Shown piece after piece: positions 21,440 to 32,644 of a DNA stretch of 64,000 bases. The translations under genes and the position numbers were made by a program. The stretch's first letter is position 1, and each line of letters starts with the position of its first letter. The notes beneath the pieces were generated by a model. That model saw nothing but the letters and a program-made list of their open reading frames with translations, was not told where the DNA came from and searched no databases. Source of the stretch: Perognathus longimembris pacificus (taxonomy: Eukaryota > Chordata > Mammalia > Rodentia > Heteromyidae); the NCBI RefSeq assembly GCF_023159225.1, contig NC_063176.1:12330463-12394462 (forward strand). Reading direction: 5' to 3'.

Positions 21440-21820
21440 CCAGGGTGAACTCTTCTGCCCTTTCTTGCTGTCTGCCTTGTTGTTTCCGAGAGAAGCTAGC
21501 TGTCTTGTCAGTAGCCTTATGGAGCAATTCGCTTGGTGAGGACCAGGTCTTCAGCCAATACCCAGCAAGGAAGTGAGAGCTTCAAGACAGCATCCAGCCA
21601 AGGGCTTGCAATGTCCACGAGGCATCTAGATGAACTTCCCCCAGGTGAGCGTTCAGGTGAAATCACAGCCCTGGCCAATTCTTTACCTACAAGCTCAGGG
21701 AACCCTGAGCTAGAGGAATCCAGATGAGCTGCACTCAGAGAAAGGATGAGGAAATGGGTGTCTAATGAAGCTTGTATGCTTTAGGGTAATTTGCTGCACA
21801 GTAAAATGTAACTAATAAAC
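21440..21820 (+). repeat. MLT1 LTR (MaLR), ancient
   Basis: Recognisable MLT1 landmarks in order: 'cttcagccaatacccagcaa', 'cacagccctggccaattctt', 'ggaaccctgagctagaggaa', and the end 'ggtaatttgctgcacagtaa' with 'taactaataa'. The open frame at 21533-21727 lies wholly within it and is not a gene. Confidence 0.8.
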
Positions 21821-21824
21821 ATCT

Positions 21825-22595
21825 CTAAAAATATGATACAGTCTATTTAACCTGATCATGTTTAAGAATGAAAAATAACCAAGAAATAACATGATTCACT
21901 GATTACTAAGAAATAAGTAGGTACAAACACTAGAAAGTAGAGCCCTGTGTATCTCAGGACCAGGGCATGGAGAGATATGCTATCTTTTCATGAAACTCTG
22001 GCTTTCAAATGTCACACTTCATACTTCCAAAAATTCTCTTCTTAAGAACGGTGGGCTTCTGAAGAATTGTGACTGCGTTTTAAGATCTCAAAATTGCATA
22101 CCATGATATAGCATTTGCAGTATTTCCAAATGTATTACCTCTGAAATTCTCTAATTCCCTCCACTAAAATGTAAGACCAACACAGATTTTGACATTGTTC
22201 TGGAAGCAGAAGAAAAGAACTACCCAAGAAAAACCCGATAACTCTATGGTGAAAAATCAATTCATAAGAAATCAAATATGACATTTAATGAGTTTGTAAG
22301 GAAAAAGAAATATGGAGCCTGTGAAAATTGAAGAAAAAGTGACATTTATACATTAACAATAAAGCAATGTAATTTAGTGCTGAGCTAAGGGGGTCTTGCT
22401 TAATTTAACTGCTTTCACTAGCAAATTCATATGGATTTCTTTTCTTTTTCTTTGTGAACAATTGCTTATATCTATAACCATGTCAAAAAGAAAAGCACAA
22501 AAATCAAGAGAAACAGAGAAGCCCAGAGGATACAGGTAAAACTTTGGGATTTGAATACATTTATTTTAAGCACCAGCACTGACCTTCATAGTTTG
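21825..22595. other. AT-rich, no recognised feature
   Basis: No repeat or frame that I can support. Confidence 0.5.
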
Positions 22596-22599
22596 GAAG

Positions 22600-22715
22600 A
22601 ACACACTTAAGCTAATTAAAAACTTATCTATGAGGTAAGAATAAAAATAATCATGCACTGCACAGGGATGTGTTGGGACTAACAAATAAACTGGATCATA
22701 AAGCACTTAACCAAA
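22600..22715 (+). repeat. MIR SINE 3' part
   Basis: 'cttatctatgaggtaagaat', 'gggatgtgttgggactaaca' and 'aaagcacttaacc' follow the MIR 3' layout. Confidence 0.5.
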
Positions 22716-22719
22716 TAGA

Positions 22720-23858
22720 ACCAACAGGCTTAGGAACTGTATGCTATGTTAACACTATTTCAGTGTACTCATTTAACCCCTAGAAATTGAAAAACCTAAG
22801 AGCAGAGAGATGATAAATACTGGCTGACGGTTTTCAAAGCAAATCTCTTTCCTTGAAAAAAAGTGCCAAAGGTTTACCCCTCAAATATAATTAAAATGAA
22901 AAACAAGTTTCCCAGACTGAAGGATGGCAAGCAATGGAAATGAAATCTACAGTAACCTGCCACCTCTGGGATTTTTCAAAGGCCAGCTGGGCCAAACCCT
23001 GGATTCCATGTGTCCTGTCAATTATGTACTCCTACTTCCCATTGCCACTAAATGGTATATTTCTGCCTATTCCATAAAAGGGCACTTAGTAATAAATAGG
23101 TCACACAGGTAGCAGTTGAATTGATAGCAGAACATAGTGGGGTTGTTTTCTTTTAGTTCAAAATTCTGATGGTCAAGAGAGCATAGCAGGAATGTGGGAA
23201 TATGAATGTCTTGGGGGATCCAGGGTCTATTTGGTTAGAGAGACTTTCTTAATAAAGAAAAAGGTTGGGGGAAAAAAGGAAAAGAAAAGGGTTGCAAGAT
23301 CCTTGTTGCAAAGAATAAACTCTTCCCAGGGACCACCATGCCTGAACTATATTACGGAAACTCAAGTAACCATTTCATATCTGGTAAGGGCACTCTATCC
23401 TGGCCACCTAACAGAGCCAAGGACAACCAAGTGATCTGAGTTCATCTGTCCATTGACTAGCACTGCCCAATAAGGGGAAATGGAAGGATCAGTCTAAACA
23501 GAAAGGATGGTTATTAGCTGAATCAATCAGATTCTCTCCAAAGCAGCAATTGACCTGTGAAAATGTAATGAATATGGCCAGTGGAATCAGGCAGAGATGG
23601 AAAAGCACTCAAATAGCTCAGTTAATGAACAAATCATTGAACCAAAGATCAAGCCCTCCACTTCTGGGGACAGAAGCTCCACCTGCCCCAGCTTTATAAC
23701 TTCTTGGTTTCCTGAATCTGCAGTTCAGCTCTTATGTGTCTGGACTCTGTGCTCCCTTGAAATCACCTGGGACAAGATGATATTCCCAGGGAAGCAAAGC
23801 ACACAGAGGGGACTTAGGTGCAGGGAGCTTACTGTAGAGAACACTAGAAAATAACACT
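22720..23858. other. No recognised feature
   Basis: Unique sequence. Small frames at 22924-23112, 23192-23434 and 23597-23854 (+) show no domain, no shared reading frame and no splice pattern I can defend. Confidence 0.45.
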
Positions 23859-23859
23859 T

Positions 23860-24230
23860 CTTAAAAATATGGGAGAGGCTAACCTGGTCAGAGTGAGAGT
23901 TTATTAGAGACAGCAGCCTATCCCAGGAGGAGCTCTGGAACTGGGATGGTCCTGCAGAAATGACCTGCATTGAAGCCAAGGGGGCCTGTGCCTTTATGTC
24001 CCCTATGTGAACCAGTCATCAGCCGAAGGGGTCCCCAGAGATAAGAAGGAACTTGGGCAAGATGCTCCCGCGGCCAAAGAGCACTCACCAAGACAAGCCC
24101 AGCTAATTAGAAGCCACGCCTCCCACAGGGAGAGAGCAAGCACTTAGGTCCTGCAGGGCAGATGGGAAGCTCAGCAGGGCTGGAGCTCTGACCACCCGTG
24201 CGCTAGTCAGCTCAGTGGAAACGGTGCGGT
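23860..24230 (-). mobile_element. Putative LTR, minus strand
   Basis: On the minus strand there is a TATA-like GGGGACATAAAGG (about 23990-24002), then AATAAA in TCTCTAATAAACTCTCACTC (about 23895-23914) some 90 bp downstream, and a U5-like stretch ending near 23860. Upstream U3 has GGGAGGCGTGGC. The order fits an LTR, but no TSD or second copy was found. Confidence 0.5.
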
Positions 24231-24297
24231 AAGTTCACCTCACTTGGAAAGAATTCTTCAGAACATGATTTGCACTTTCCAAAAACTGACTTAGAAT

Positions 24298-24514
24298 GCC
24301 AGGCACCAGGGGCCCATGCCTATAATCCTACACATTCAGGAAGTCACGATCTGAGGATCACGGTTCAAAGCTAGCCAGAGCAGGAGAGTCCACAAAACTC
24401 TTGTCTCCACCTTACCACCAAAAAGCCAGAAGTAGAGCTGCGGCTCAAGGGGTAGAGTGCCAGTCTTGAGCAGAAAAACTAAGGGACAATGCTCTGGCCC
24501 AGAGTTAAAACCCC

Positions 24515-24573
<59 letters not shown>
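24298..24573 (+). repeat. B1-Geo SINE with (CA)n tail
   Basis: Head 'gcccatgcctataatcctac', Geo 'gcggctcaaggggtagagtg', then 'gagttaaaaccccagtacac' runs directly into a (CA)n tract to 24573. The tail has become a microsatellite. Confidence 0.88.
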
Positions 24574-24574
<1 letters not shown>

Positions 24575-24599
24575 GAGCAACCAACAAAGCTTAGTGTTG

Positions 24600-25625
24600 A
24601 GGCAACAACTGGACTTGTCACAGCAGGACAGCACCAAGCGATGGCCAAGCAGGCCATGTGAGTGTTAAGAATGCCCTAACAGCCACTCTGTCTCATCTTT
24701 TGGTTTAGATGATAGCTAGATAGATGATAGACATCTTCACTAGGGGCCATTTTCTTTTCCCACAAGGCCTAATTACCATGGGGATTTACCAGCCTCACCT
24801 GAATGATAGGGTAATGATGCAGTAGTTTCTTTCTGACATAGCTATGTAATAAGCCCATCTATCCATCAACTGAGCTAAGTGTTTCTTCCTATGAAGACCC
24901 ACAGGGCCATACAAGTGAGCAGAGGGAACAGTGCAGTGCAAGAATTGTGATGGACACAGGTTCTAGGCTTCCTAGGGCCTCTGGTCCTGCTCTGGCCCTG
25001 CTCAGGACACACTGCTGATCCTTCCCAGCAATAATATAATGAATCTCACAAAACGCCTCCAGTAACAGGCAGCTCTGACTTATGATCGGACACCTGCACA
25101 GCAGTGTGACAGGAGCTACTTTGGAATAGATTTCTCTCTGCTATAGATATTCCTTTAGCACTGTCCTAAGTGGCCAGGTATTTTTACTCAACATGAACCA
25201 CCAGAAGGACCTGCAGTTCTGAGTGACCTAGCCCTCTTCTGCTGAGGGCTGTTCCAAAGAGAGCCTATTGTTGTGCCATAGGCAGCAAAGTGAAGGATGT
25301 ATGATTCGGGGTCCCACAGAGGAGACATGGGGCACACAACTATTTTCTTGCTGCAAGACTAATCTGACTAAAGCCACAAGGTAGCATTGACCATTTGTAC
25401 TTGAGATCTGAATTAGAAGCCACAGAGCTGGGTCCCAAACACAAATACAACAGAAAGAAAATGGGTAGACTATGAAAACTAGTGTTTGATGTACTGCTAA
25501 ACAACGGAGAGTTTCTCTGGTGTAATGTAGGAGCAAGGAATTAAGATAGCAGATTACAACAGGATTTTTAAGCTATTCATAGAGGCTAATTATAGGATAA
25601 CTATAACTAGTTCATTTCATAACTA
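24600..25625. other. No recognised feature
   Basis: Unique sequence. The frame at 25228-25536 (-) has a hydrophobic stretch (FIVYPFSFCCICVW) but no family signature. Confidence 0.45.
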
Positions 25626-25639
25626 CAATTACATTACTG

Positions 25640-25641
<2 letters not shown>

Positions 25642-25688
<47 letters not shown>

Positions 25689-25912
25689 TACTGATGTTTG
25701 ATCTTGGGACCTCAAGTTCTCATGTGGCTTTGTCTGCTCAATGCTAGTGTTCCACCACTTGAGCTATAGCACCATGTCTGGCTTTTTGGTGATCAATTAG
25801 AGATAAGAGTGTTAACGATTTTCTTTCCAGGACTGACTTCAAACTGTGATCCTAAGATCTCAGTCTCCTGAATAGCTAGGATTCCAAGGGTAACCACTAG
25901 CACCCAGCCATT
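25642..25912 (-). repeat. B1-Geo SINE with (TG)n antisense tail
   Basis: (TG)n at 25642-25687 joins antisense Geo (cacttgagctatagcaccat), linker and head (cctgaatagctaggattcca). Confidence 0.85.
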
Positions 25913-25914
25913 TC

Positions 25915-26835
25915 TATAGTCTTGCTTTATCTTAATGGGTAGGAATTCATAGTAAAAATGTTAATTCCAAGCAGATCATTCCTATTTAAGTTCTATTTCA
26001 AAGGTTCATTTGAAACTCAAAACTCTTATAGACCTAGTCGTCAAGACCTTGGGCCAGTCCACTAAATTATAATCAAACAATCAATAAATAAACAAGCCAA
26101 TTAACTGATTAATTAATAAGTAAATCACCCTATAAAATGAGATTCCTGTAATGAGAAATGTCTTCAAAGAAATGATAAGTGATAGGGACACATTTTCTGA
26201 TAAGTAATAAAAGGAAGGTGGGATGGTGTAGAGACAAAAGCCCTTCCCTTCGTCCCATGCTGCCTCCAGTTTTAAGCAAGGCTGTTTCATTTGACGATTC
26301 ACCACGCTGCCTGTTCCCACTGGCACTTTACTTTGTACAGCCTTTACTGGCATTTATCTCAGTATTTTAAGACCGTATTTAAATGCCTGCCTTTTATGCA
26401 CTCAGTACTGAACATCTTTCTAAAGCATTGTATGTGTTAAATATATCTTTGATACAGGCAGGAATGAATAAATGAAGACATCAGTAAAAGGAGCTCATTA
26501 CCCTGGAGGAACTGCTGGGTCTCTTGGCACTTTAAAAATGGCACCTGGAATTTTATCAATGCCCTCCATACAATGAATAATTGAAAACTGATGGAGTAAA
26601 ACATGTTCTCAAAAGCCACTTACGAATGGGAAGTTCTATAGAATTGTGTTCCCTCTGTGCTCACACTTGGGTTCCCTCCGGCTGTAAAGGCCACAGTGGA
26701 GACAAAAGAGCCAGCCTGGAAATTCACAGTGAAGATACCTCCACTTGCTGACACACCACAAGACACCATGGGCGCAGTAATGGTGCAAGGTGCAAGGTGA
26801 ATCCTTTAAAGGACCGTCTAAAGACTCTTCCACAT
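25915..26835. other. No recognised feature
   Basis: AT-rich unique sequence with TAAT/AATC runs near 26080-26130. Confidence 0.45.
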
Positions 26836-27040
26836 GCCAGGTGCCATGGCTCACACCTGTAACCCCACCTACTCAGGAGGCTGAGATAGGAAGATCCTGG
26901 TTCAAAGCCAGCCTGAGCAGAAAAGTTCATGAGATTCTTGTCTTCAGTTAACAAGCCAAAAGCTGAGCTACAACTCAAGCAATAGAGCACTAACCTTGAC
27001 TAAAAAGGCTGAGAGTATAAGGCCCTGAGTTCAAGACCCA

Positions 27041-27085
<45 letters not shown>
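26836..27085 (+). repeat. B1-Geo SINE with (CA)n tail
   Basis: 'gctcacacctgtaaccccac' head; Geo ending 'ctgagttcaagacccaggac', running into (CA)n to 27085. It converges with the IDL-Geo copy on the minus strand. Confidence 0.88.
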
Positions 27086-27089
<4 letters not shown>

Positions 27090-27090
27090 T

Positions 27091-27257
27091 GCCTTGTGGC
27101 GTGTGGCCCTGGCTTCTTTTTGCTCAAGACTAGCACTCTAGCTCTTAAGCCACAGCACCACTTCTGGCTTTTTCTATATATGTGGTGCTGGGGAATCGAA
27201 CCCAGGGCTTCATGTATGAAAGGCAAGCACTCTACCACTAGGCCATATTTCCAGCCC
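27091..27257 (-). repeat. IDL-Geo SINE, 3' truncated
   Basis: Antisense Geo begins mid-module (ccctggcttctttttgctca) and is followed by a complete antisense head ending 'ggccatatttccagccc'. The last part of Geo is missing where it meets the CA tract. Confidence 0.88.
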
Positions 27258-27329
27258 AACATTAACATTACTTTAACAAATAAAAAACCTTCTATGCCCT
27301 TTGTGGCTACATACATTAGTCCTAACCAC

Positions 27330-27745
27330 TACGGAAATAAAAATGGGGCTCTCAATAAAATGAAAAGTAGACTTAGCACATGACCCAGCCATAGCACTGC
27401 TAGGTATTTACCCAAGGAAAGGAATGTTAGTCAGCATAGAAACTTCAACGAGACACCTACAGACCTGGGTGTATTGTGGCACTACTCACAATCAGCAAGT
27501 TAGAGAACCAGCCAAGATGCCCAATAGCAGATGAATGAATAAGATGTGATATATACACACAATGGCGATGTGGTCTTACTCGGCCATAACAGAATGAAAT
27601 CATGTCATTTGCAGGAAACTGGACATCATCATGCTAAACAAAATAAAGCAGACACACAAATATCACATGTTCTTTTCCTATACATGGACTTTGGTGGTGA
27701 CATGAAAATAAAAGTGGGGCTGCTAGGAAGGTAAGAGATAGATGG
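27330..27745 (+). repeat. L1 LINE 3' part, sense
   Basis: Typical L1 ORF2 end: 'cacatgacccagccatagca', 'ctgctaggtatttacccaag', 'gatgaatgaataagatgtg', 'cggccataacagaatgaaat', 'catttgcaggaaactggaca'. Frames are interrupted; 5'-truncated. Confidence 0.9.
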
Positions 27746-27927
27746 AGGAGAATAAGAAAAGAAGAGAGAGGACTAAATACAGTTCATCACATGCATGTAT
27801 GGAAACATGATAGTGAAACTTTTAAGATAAAACTTAATATATGCTAATGAAGAAGAAATATATGATTCTTGCTCTGGTATCCTTAAACTCAGCTAGAGTT
27901 TGCCTCTCCTTTAAAATTCAAATGAGT

Positions 27928-28204
27928 GTGGGGATGGTAAGCTTATAGAATGCCCCCAGTCCAGACATAAGATCTGCCCTTGGCAATGTGACTCCGCCCT
28001 TGGCTGAAGACACCTGAGGGGTAGGAGGAGCACCTCCCACCTTAGTTGCATGAAGGTATAAAGACCCCCTGAGAGAGAGGTCCTGCTCCATTTTCCTTTC
28101 CTCCTCTGTGGGAACTTGGCCTTGCTGGCCCTGCTTGCAATAAACTCTTTTGCTCTATGTGACTTCGTCTATGGTCTGTGGTTTTCTGGGATAATTTTCC
28201 TTTC
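27928..28204 (+). mobile_element. LTR portion of the composite
   Basis: TATA-like 'gaaggtataaagaccccctg' at about 28051-28070, AATAAA in 'cttgcaataaactcttttgc', and a U5-like end 'tctggtctgtggttttctgg'-type ending TTTTCCTTTCA. The layout resembles gammaretrovirus-like (ERV1) LTRs by its AATAAACTCTTTTGC motif. The element starts TGTGGGG if the last T of the TSD is counted. Confidence 0.75.
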
Positions 28205-28302
28205 AGGGATGGGAATGTGGCCTAGTGGTAGAGTGCTTGCCTAGCATGCATGAAGCCCTGGGTTCGATTCCTCAGCACCACATATATAGAAATAGCCAGA
28301 AG

Positions 28303-28547
28303 CCAGAACTAAAACCTAGTTTAAGAATCAATAGCTTCAGCAAAGTGTCAGTAGCTCATGCCTATAGTCCTAGTTCAAAGCCAGCCCACGCAGAAAAGTT
28401 TGTGAGACACTTATTTACAATTAATCAGAATCTGGAAGTGGAGCTATGATTCAAGTGGTAGAGCACCAGCCTTGAGTGAAAAATCCCAGGCCCCAAGTTC
28501 AAGTCCCAGGACTGGCAAAAATATAAAAATAAATTAAAATTTTAAAA
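28303..28547 (+). repeat. B1-Geo SINE nested in IDL-Geo
   Basis: It splits the IDL-Geo copy at its inter-monomer linker; agccagaag occurs on both sides (28294-28302 and 28548-28556) as a 9-bp TSD. The SINE proper starts near 28341 (agtagctcatgcctatagtc). The 38 bp before it are not SINE and may have been carried along at the 5' end. Confidence 0.8.
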
Positions 28548-28899
28548 AGCCAGAAGTGGTGCTGTGGCTCAGGTGGCAGAGTGCTAGCCTTGAGCAAAAA
28601 GAAGCCAGGGACGGTGCTCAGGCCCTGAGTTCAAGTCCCAGGACAGGCAAAAAAAATTCAAATGAGTATAGTGCAAACTCCTACCTGAGCCCCATACCCC
28701 ACGGGACAATTGGTGGCCATTCTCCATCAAAAGGAGGAAGTAGGGACATTTCTCCCAATAACCTCTAGCTTCTAGCTCTTTAGGAACTCCAAGTAGTAGT
28801 GAGACCTTTTTACACCAGTCCTTACCCTCCAGCTTTTGCCACTGTAGATCTGGACTGCCTGGGGCCCTGACTTGGAGCTACTAATAGCTACTAATATCT

Positions 28900-29175
28900 A
28901 CCGATATTTTAAGAAGAAATGCCTAGAGAGAGGTTTTAGGTCATTGGGGATCTGTCTTTGAGGGGGATAGTGGGACCTCTATCCCTCTTTATTACTTCCC
29001 TGCAGCCATGAAGTGATATACTTCACTATGATGTAGTACCCAAACATAGGCCAAAAGGCAACTGGACCAGTCATTTGTGGATGAAAATCTCCAATCGTTA
29101 TGAGCCAAGATAAAACTTTTCTCTTTATAAGTCAACCGTGTCAGGTATTTATCATAGTAACAGAAAACAAAAATC
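28900..29175 (+). repeat. MaLR LTR
   Basis: 'ggttttaggtcattggggat', 'gatagtgggacctctatccc', 'tgagccaagataaaactttt' and 'caggtatttatcatagtaac' follow the order of MaLR (ORR1/MLT/MST-like) LTRs, with the degenerate AATAAA at 'gataaaac'. Confidence 0.75.
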
Positions 29176-29179
29176 AATT

Positions 29180-30290
29180 TCCTGCCCTCTAAAGCATCAG
29201 CGAGCTGAAGATGGACATGTTGGATGTTTACTAAGGACTGTGGAGGGACTGGTGTTATATTACCATACCGCAAGCTAAAGAAGAAGCCATACTGATGCCC
29301 ACACTGTAAATACCGCTCACTGTGCACACTTCCAGTTCTCACTGCACAATTGGGTGAATTCTTGGATTCTTCATGATAGCCATGCTTCCCCCCCCCCCCC
29401 CCCCCCCCCGGCCCAGGGGAAATTTTCACTTTTAAACAAAGGCAGCTTTGTTCCCATTCTCATTCCCCAGGCTATCCTTGAAAGATAAGTCCTTTCAGCA
29501 CAGCCAGCCAGTTCACTTATTCCAAAGAGAAAATCTGGGGCTTCCTTAGGATTCAGAAGTGGCTAGGGTCTGCTGGGATTTTAAATAACAATCTGCTTCT
29601 TGAATGCAAGCCTGGGTGGGTGTAACAGACAACTCTGAAGGTGCTTCTTGTCTCTGGAGTCTTCGGTTCTCCGTAAGACTTTCCGCACACTTCATAGCAG
29701 TAGGAAGCCAATATGTCAGAACTCTGTGACTTCCCGTCCTCACCCACAGAGGGTAGGTCCCCAAGGAACACCTTCACAAAACTGGAGGGGTAAGAGTTTC
29801 TTTCCTATAAATGAGCATCAGGAGTTAAGACGCTGGGGCCTGGAATAGAGTCCTGCTAACCCATAGGCCTGTTCCTGCCACACAGGTCCTTGGAGTCCTG
29901 GTTCCCATCCTCTCAAACACTAGCTTGGTCTGCTCAGTCTTATAGTGAGTGAATCCTATTATAATTTAAACTAAGAACTGTTTTTTCTTACTGGTTTTAC
30001 TTAAAGTCATTTTGATGAAAAGAGATTCCAGAAAACCATACAGACTTTGGAAGCTGCAAATTCTTTAGAAAACTCAGAGGAGCCTCTGAATGAGCAGTTG
30101 AAATGACCATGAATTAATTCCCTTATATCCAGATGGATCAATTTTCACAGAACAATCCAAAATGACATGTTATATAGAAATCACCACTGTTCAAGGCTTC
30201 CAACTAATTCCAGGGGCATCAATAGCACATGCCCAAACCATAGTATTTATTTAAAAGGTTTCAAGTGGGAAATATCTGAAAGTTGTTTAT
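29180..30290. other. Unique sequence with C22 tract
   Basis: A poly-C run lies at 29388-29409. Frames at 28992-29429 and 29546-29764 (-) match no family I know; the first reads the C run as a Gly repeat. Confidence 0.45.
29388..29409 (+). repeat. (C)22 homopolymer
   Basis: Twenty-two C in a row on the plus strand. Confidence 0.95.
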
Positions 30291-30292
30291 TC

Positions 30293-30450
30293 ACCCAGGC
30301 CCTGAGTTCAAGCCATAGTACTGGAATAAAAAAATTTTTTTAAGGTGTTTTCTCTCCTTTTTTTAATGCTGGTTCTTAGATTTGAATGCTTTTTTACTTG
30401 AAGCTGAGTCCCATCTATACCCCAGGGTAAGTAGGATTACAGATATGAGG
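30293..30450. repeat. Two SINE fragments, tail-to-tail
   Basis: A Geo tail on the plus strand (gccctgagttcaagccatag, 30299-30335) is followed by a degraded antisense SINE to 30450 ending 'gtaggattacagatatgagg'. Confidence 0.6.
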
Positions 30451-30490
30451 CTGGTTGTCAGGCTTGTTTCCCCCCCCCCACACACACACC

Positions 30491-30492
<2 letters not shown>

Positions 30493-30530
<38 letters not shown>

Positions 30531-30740
30531 ATGCGCACGCCAGTGCTGAGGCTTGAATCAACCCCTGAGCTAGCTTTGTTGTTCAAGGCTAGCATTCTAG
30601 CACTTGAGCTCCACTTCCTTCTTTTGGGTGGCTAATTGGGTCTCACAGACTTTCCTGCTCTGGCTGGCTTCAAACCACAATCCTCAGATCTCAGCTTCCT
30701 GAAAAGCTAAGGTTACAGGTGTGAGCCACTGATGCTGGGA
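30493..30740 (-). repeat. B1-Geo SINE with (TG)n antisense tail
   Basis: (TG)n at 30493-30529, antisense Geo (cacttgagctccacttcctt) and head (gttacaggtgtgagccactg). Confidence 0.85.
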
Positions 30741-30744
30741 TTGT

Positions 30745-31960
30745 TTTCTCTTTTTAAACGTCACTGGTTCCTCAGGATCCATCATCTCCAAGAAGAGACA
30801 AAAATATGCTGCTTATCCGTCTAACCTATGGCAGAGACAAAACCAGCTGTGTGTGCGGGCTGCCTCCTCTGTTAATGGAGTTTCCAGTCCCTCTACACCC
30901 TTGAATCTCAAAGTGAAATGTATAAATAATATGATCTTAACATTTAAAAGATATACTTTTCTTCTTCTCACCAGAAGGTAATAAAGAGTCTAATGTCACC
31001 ACCTGACATTCCTTTTTCTAATTGCCCTAAAATTTAAATAAAAAGCTTCCTGCTTCTCTTCTGCCATTCACCCGATGAGACTGGAATAAAACACAGCAGT
31101 TCTAATAAGCCAGCATGGCTGACGTTTTCTTCCAAATTCCTTAATACCAAATTTCCATTCCCTTCCAGAAAGCCCTATCTTCTCTGCCTTTTTATCTGCA
31201 AAGAAATCAAATAGCTATTGCTCAAATTCATGTTTCCGACAGAATTTTTCTTCTGTTAGGAAAAGATTGTTTTCCATTTGTACATTTTTTTTTGTTTTTG
31301 TTTCTTTAATGTAAGGTGGGGGCAGGAAGGAAAGGGTATTTAAATTACAGCCCTTTCTGAGCATATATTTAATTTTAAACATGGTGTTTTCTAGCCTTTT
31401 ACCTCAGCTTTTGGCTCTCTCACCTTTTCCCTCATTTTCTGTTGGAAATTGATCTCACTGTTCTTGTCTGAATAAAAAGGCCCAGGCTTGGGGCATTTCA
31501 ATTGGTTTCGTTTCAAGAATAAAAGATCCTTTTTAAAGTGAACATCAGGGTTTCTTTGCCAATTCAAATCACATTAGTCATTTTCCCTCCCATCTGGAAC
31601 ACTAAGGCCAACTCCTGAGGTCCCATTACACACCCGTGGCCTGGCTGGCAGCCTGTCACCTCACCAACGAGCTCCCTGATTCTGTGACCTGCCCATTGAT
31701 GAGCAGACCCCAGAATCTTCTCAGACAGGCCTTCAGTGGCAGCACTAGGAAACGGGCTACACGTTTCCATGGAGTGTCCCAAAGTGGTAACAAAGACCCT
31801 TGACTAGAGTTTTGGCCTCACTTATTAGCCAAGTAAATAGAAACACTTCTATCTGCTACCAGTCTTTAAGGGGAAATGAACATTACAGCTTACCTGGAAA
31901 GTAAGTATTCAAAGCAACCCGGAAGTGGGTAGTGCTGGGGCACTGCTTCTTCAGTTTGGT
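30745..31960. other. Repeat-poor block
   Basis: About 1.2 kb without SINE, LINE or LTR that I can see, AT-rich, with several AATAAA-type motifs (for example 31086-31091, 31478-31483). In a region this dense in SINEs the gap stands out. The frame at 31564-31782 (-) is not convincing as an exon. Confidence 0.5.
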
Positions 31961-31964
31961 TTTT

Positions 31965-32062
31965 TGTTTTTGTTTCTGTCAGCCGTGGGGCTTGAACTCT
32001 GGGCCTGGGGGCTGTCTCTGAGCTCTTCAGGCCGAGGCTAGTGGTCTACCACTTGGGGCACT
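31965..32062 (-). repeat. Geo module fragment, antisense
   Basis: 'gggcttgaactctgggcctg' to 'gtggtctaccacttgggg'; the head is absent. Confidence 0.75.
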
Positions 32063-32399
32063 CCTTCTTGAGTCCCTGGAGGAGCAAAGTACCTGAGACA
32101 AGCATTTGCCTCTGCAAAGCCTCTCTCCTTCCATCCCAAAGCATCCCATTGACGGCCCTACATCCACTCATAATCCCAGGCCCTCAGTAGCTTCCAAGCG
32201 GATCTTTCATGTTCTGATCTCTATGCTAAGCAGGTGGTGAGCTAGCAAGAATTCTAAGAAGAAGAAATGGTCACTTCAGCTAGCACCGGGTAAGAAATGC
32301 AGCAAAAGATAAAGACGGGGGAACCTGGATGAAAGTATGTTGATCTATGCTTGCAATCTTTTTGTAAATATAAAAATGTTTTAAATTAAAATTTAAAAA

Positions 32400-32640
32400 G
32401 GCAAGGCTGAAACCTGAGAATCTCAATTCAAAGCTAGCCCAGGCAGAAAATGGAAGATACTCTTATCTCCAATTGACCAGCAAAAAGCTGGAAGTAGAGC
32501 TATGACTCCAGTGATAGAGCACTAGCCTTCAGCAAAAATGAAAACCTCCTACGAGGCCATGAGTTCAAGCTCCAGTACCAGCACCAAGGAAAAGAGAAAG
32601 GAAAGTAAAAGGGGAAAGAAAAGAAAAAGAAAGGGCAAAA
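32400..32640 (+). repeat. B1-Geo SINE, 5' truncated, GA-rich tail
   Basis: Starts within the head (gaatctcaattcaaagctag), then a full linker and Geo, and a purine-rich tail (gaaaagagaaaggaaagtaa). Confidence 0.82.
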
Positions 32641-32644
32641 AGCG

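Larger units (their letters stand above)
27928..28652 (+). mobile_element. LTR + IDL-Geo composite retroposon inside one 15-bp TSD
   Basis: A perfect 15-bp direct repeat, aaaattcaaatgagt, lies at 27913-27927 and 28653-28667. Between the copies is an LTR (about 27928-28204), then an IDL-Geo SINE (28205 to 28652) ending in an A tail. The IDL-Geo is itself split by a B1-Geo insertion. The long TSD and A tail are the marks of L1-mediated insertion, not of integrase, which gives 4-6 bp. So the LTR and SINE appear to have been inserted together. Confidence 0.75.

Noticed and set aside
21533..21727. 64-codon open frame beginning MVRTRSSANTQQ
   Set aside because: It lies entirely within an MLT1 LTR; the frame is incidental.
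24225..24240. GCG|GTAAGT as a splice donor of a first exon
   Set aside because: A single donor motif next to a putative LTR; no acceptor, frame or CpG island to support an exon.
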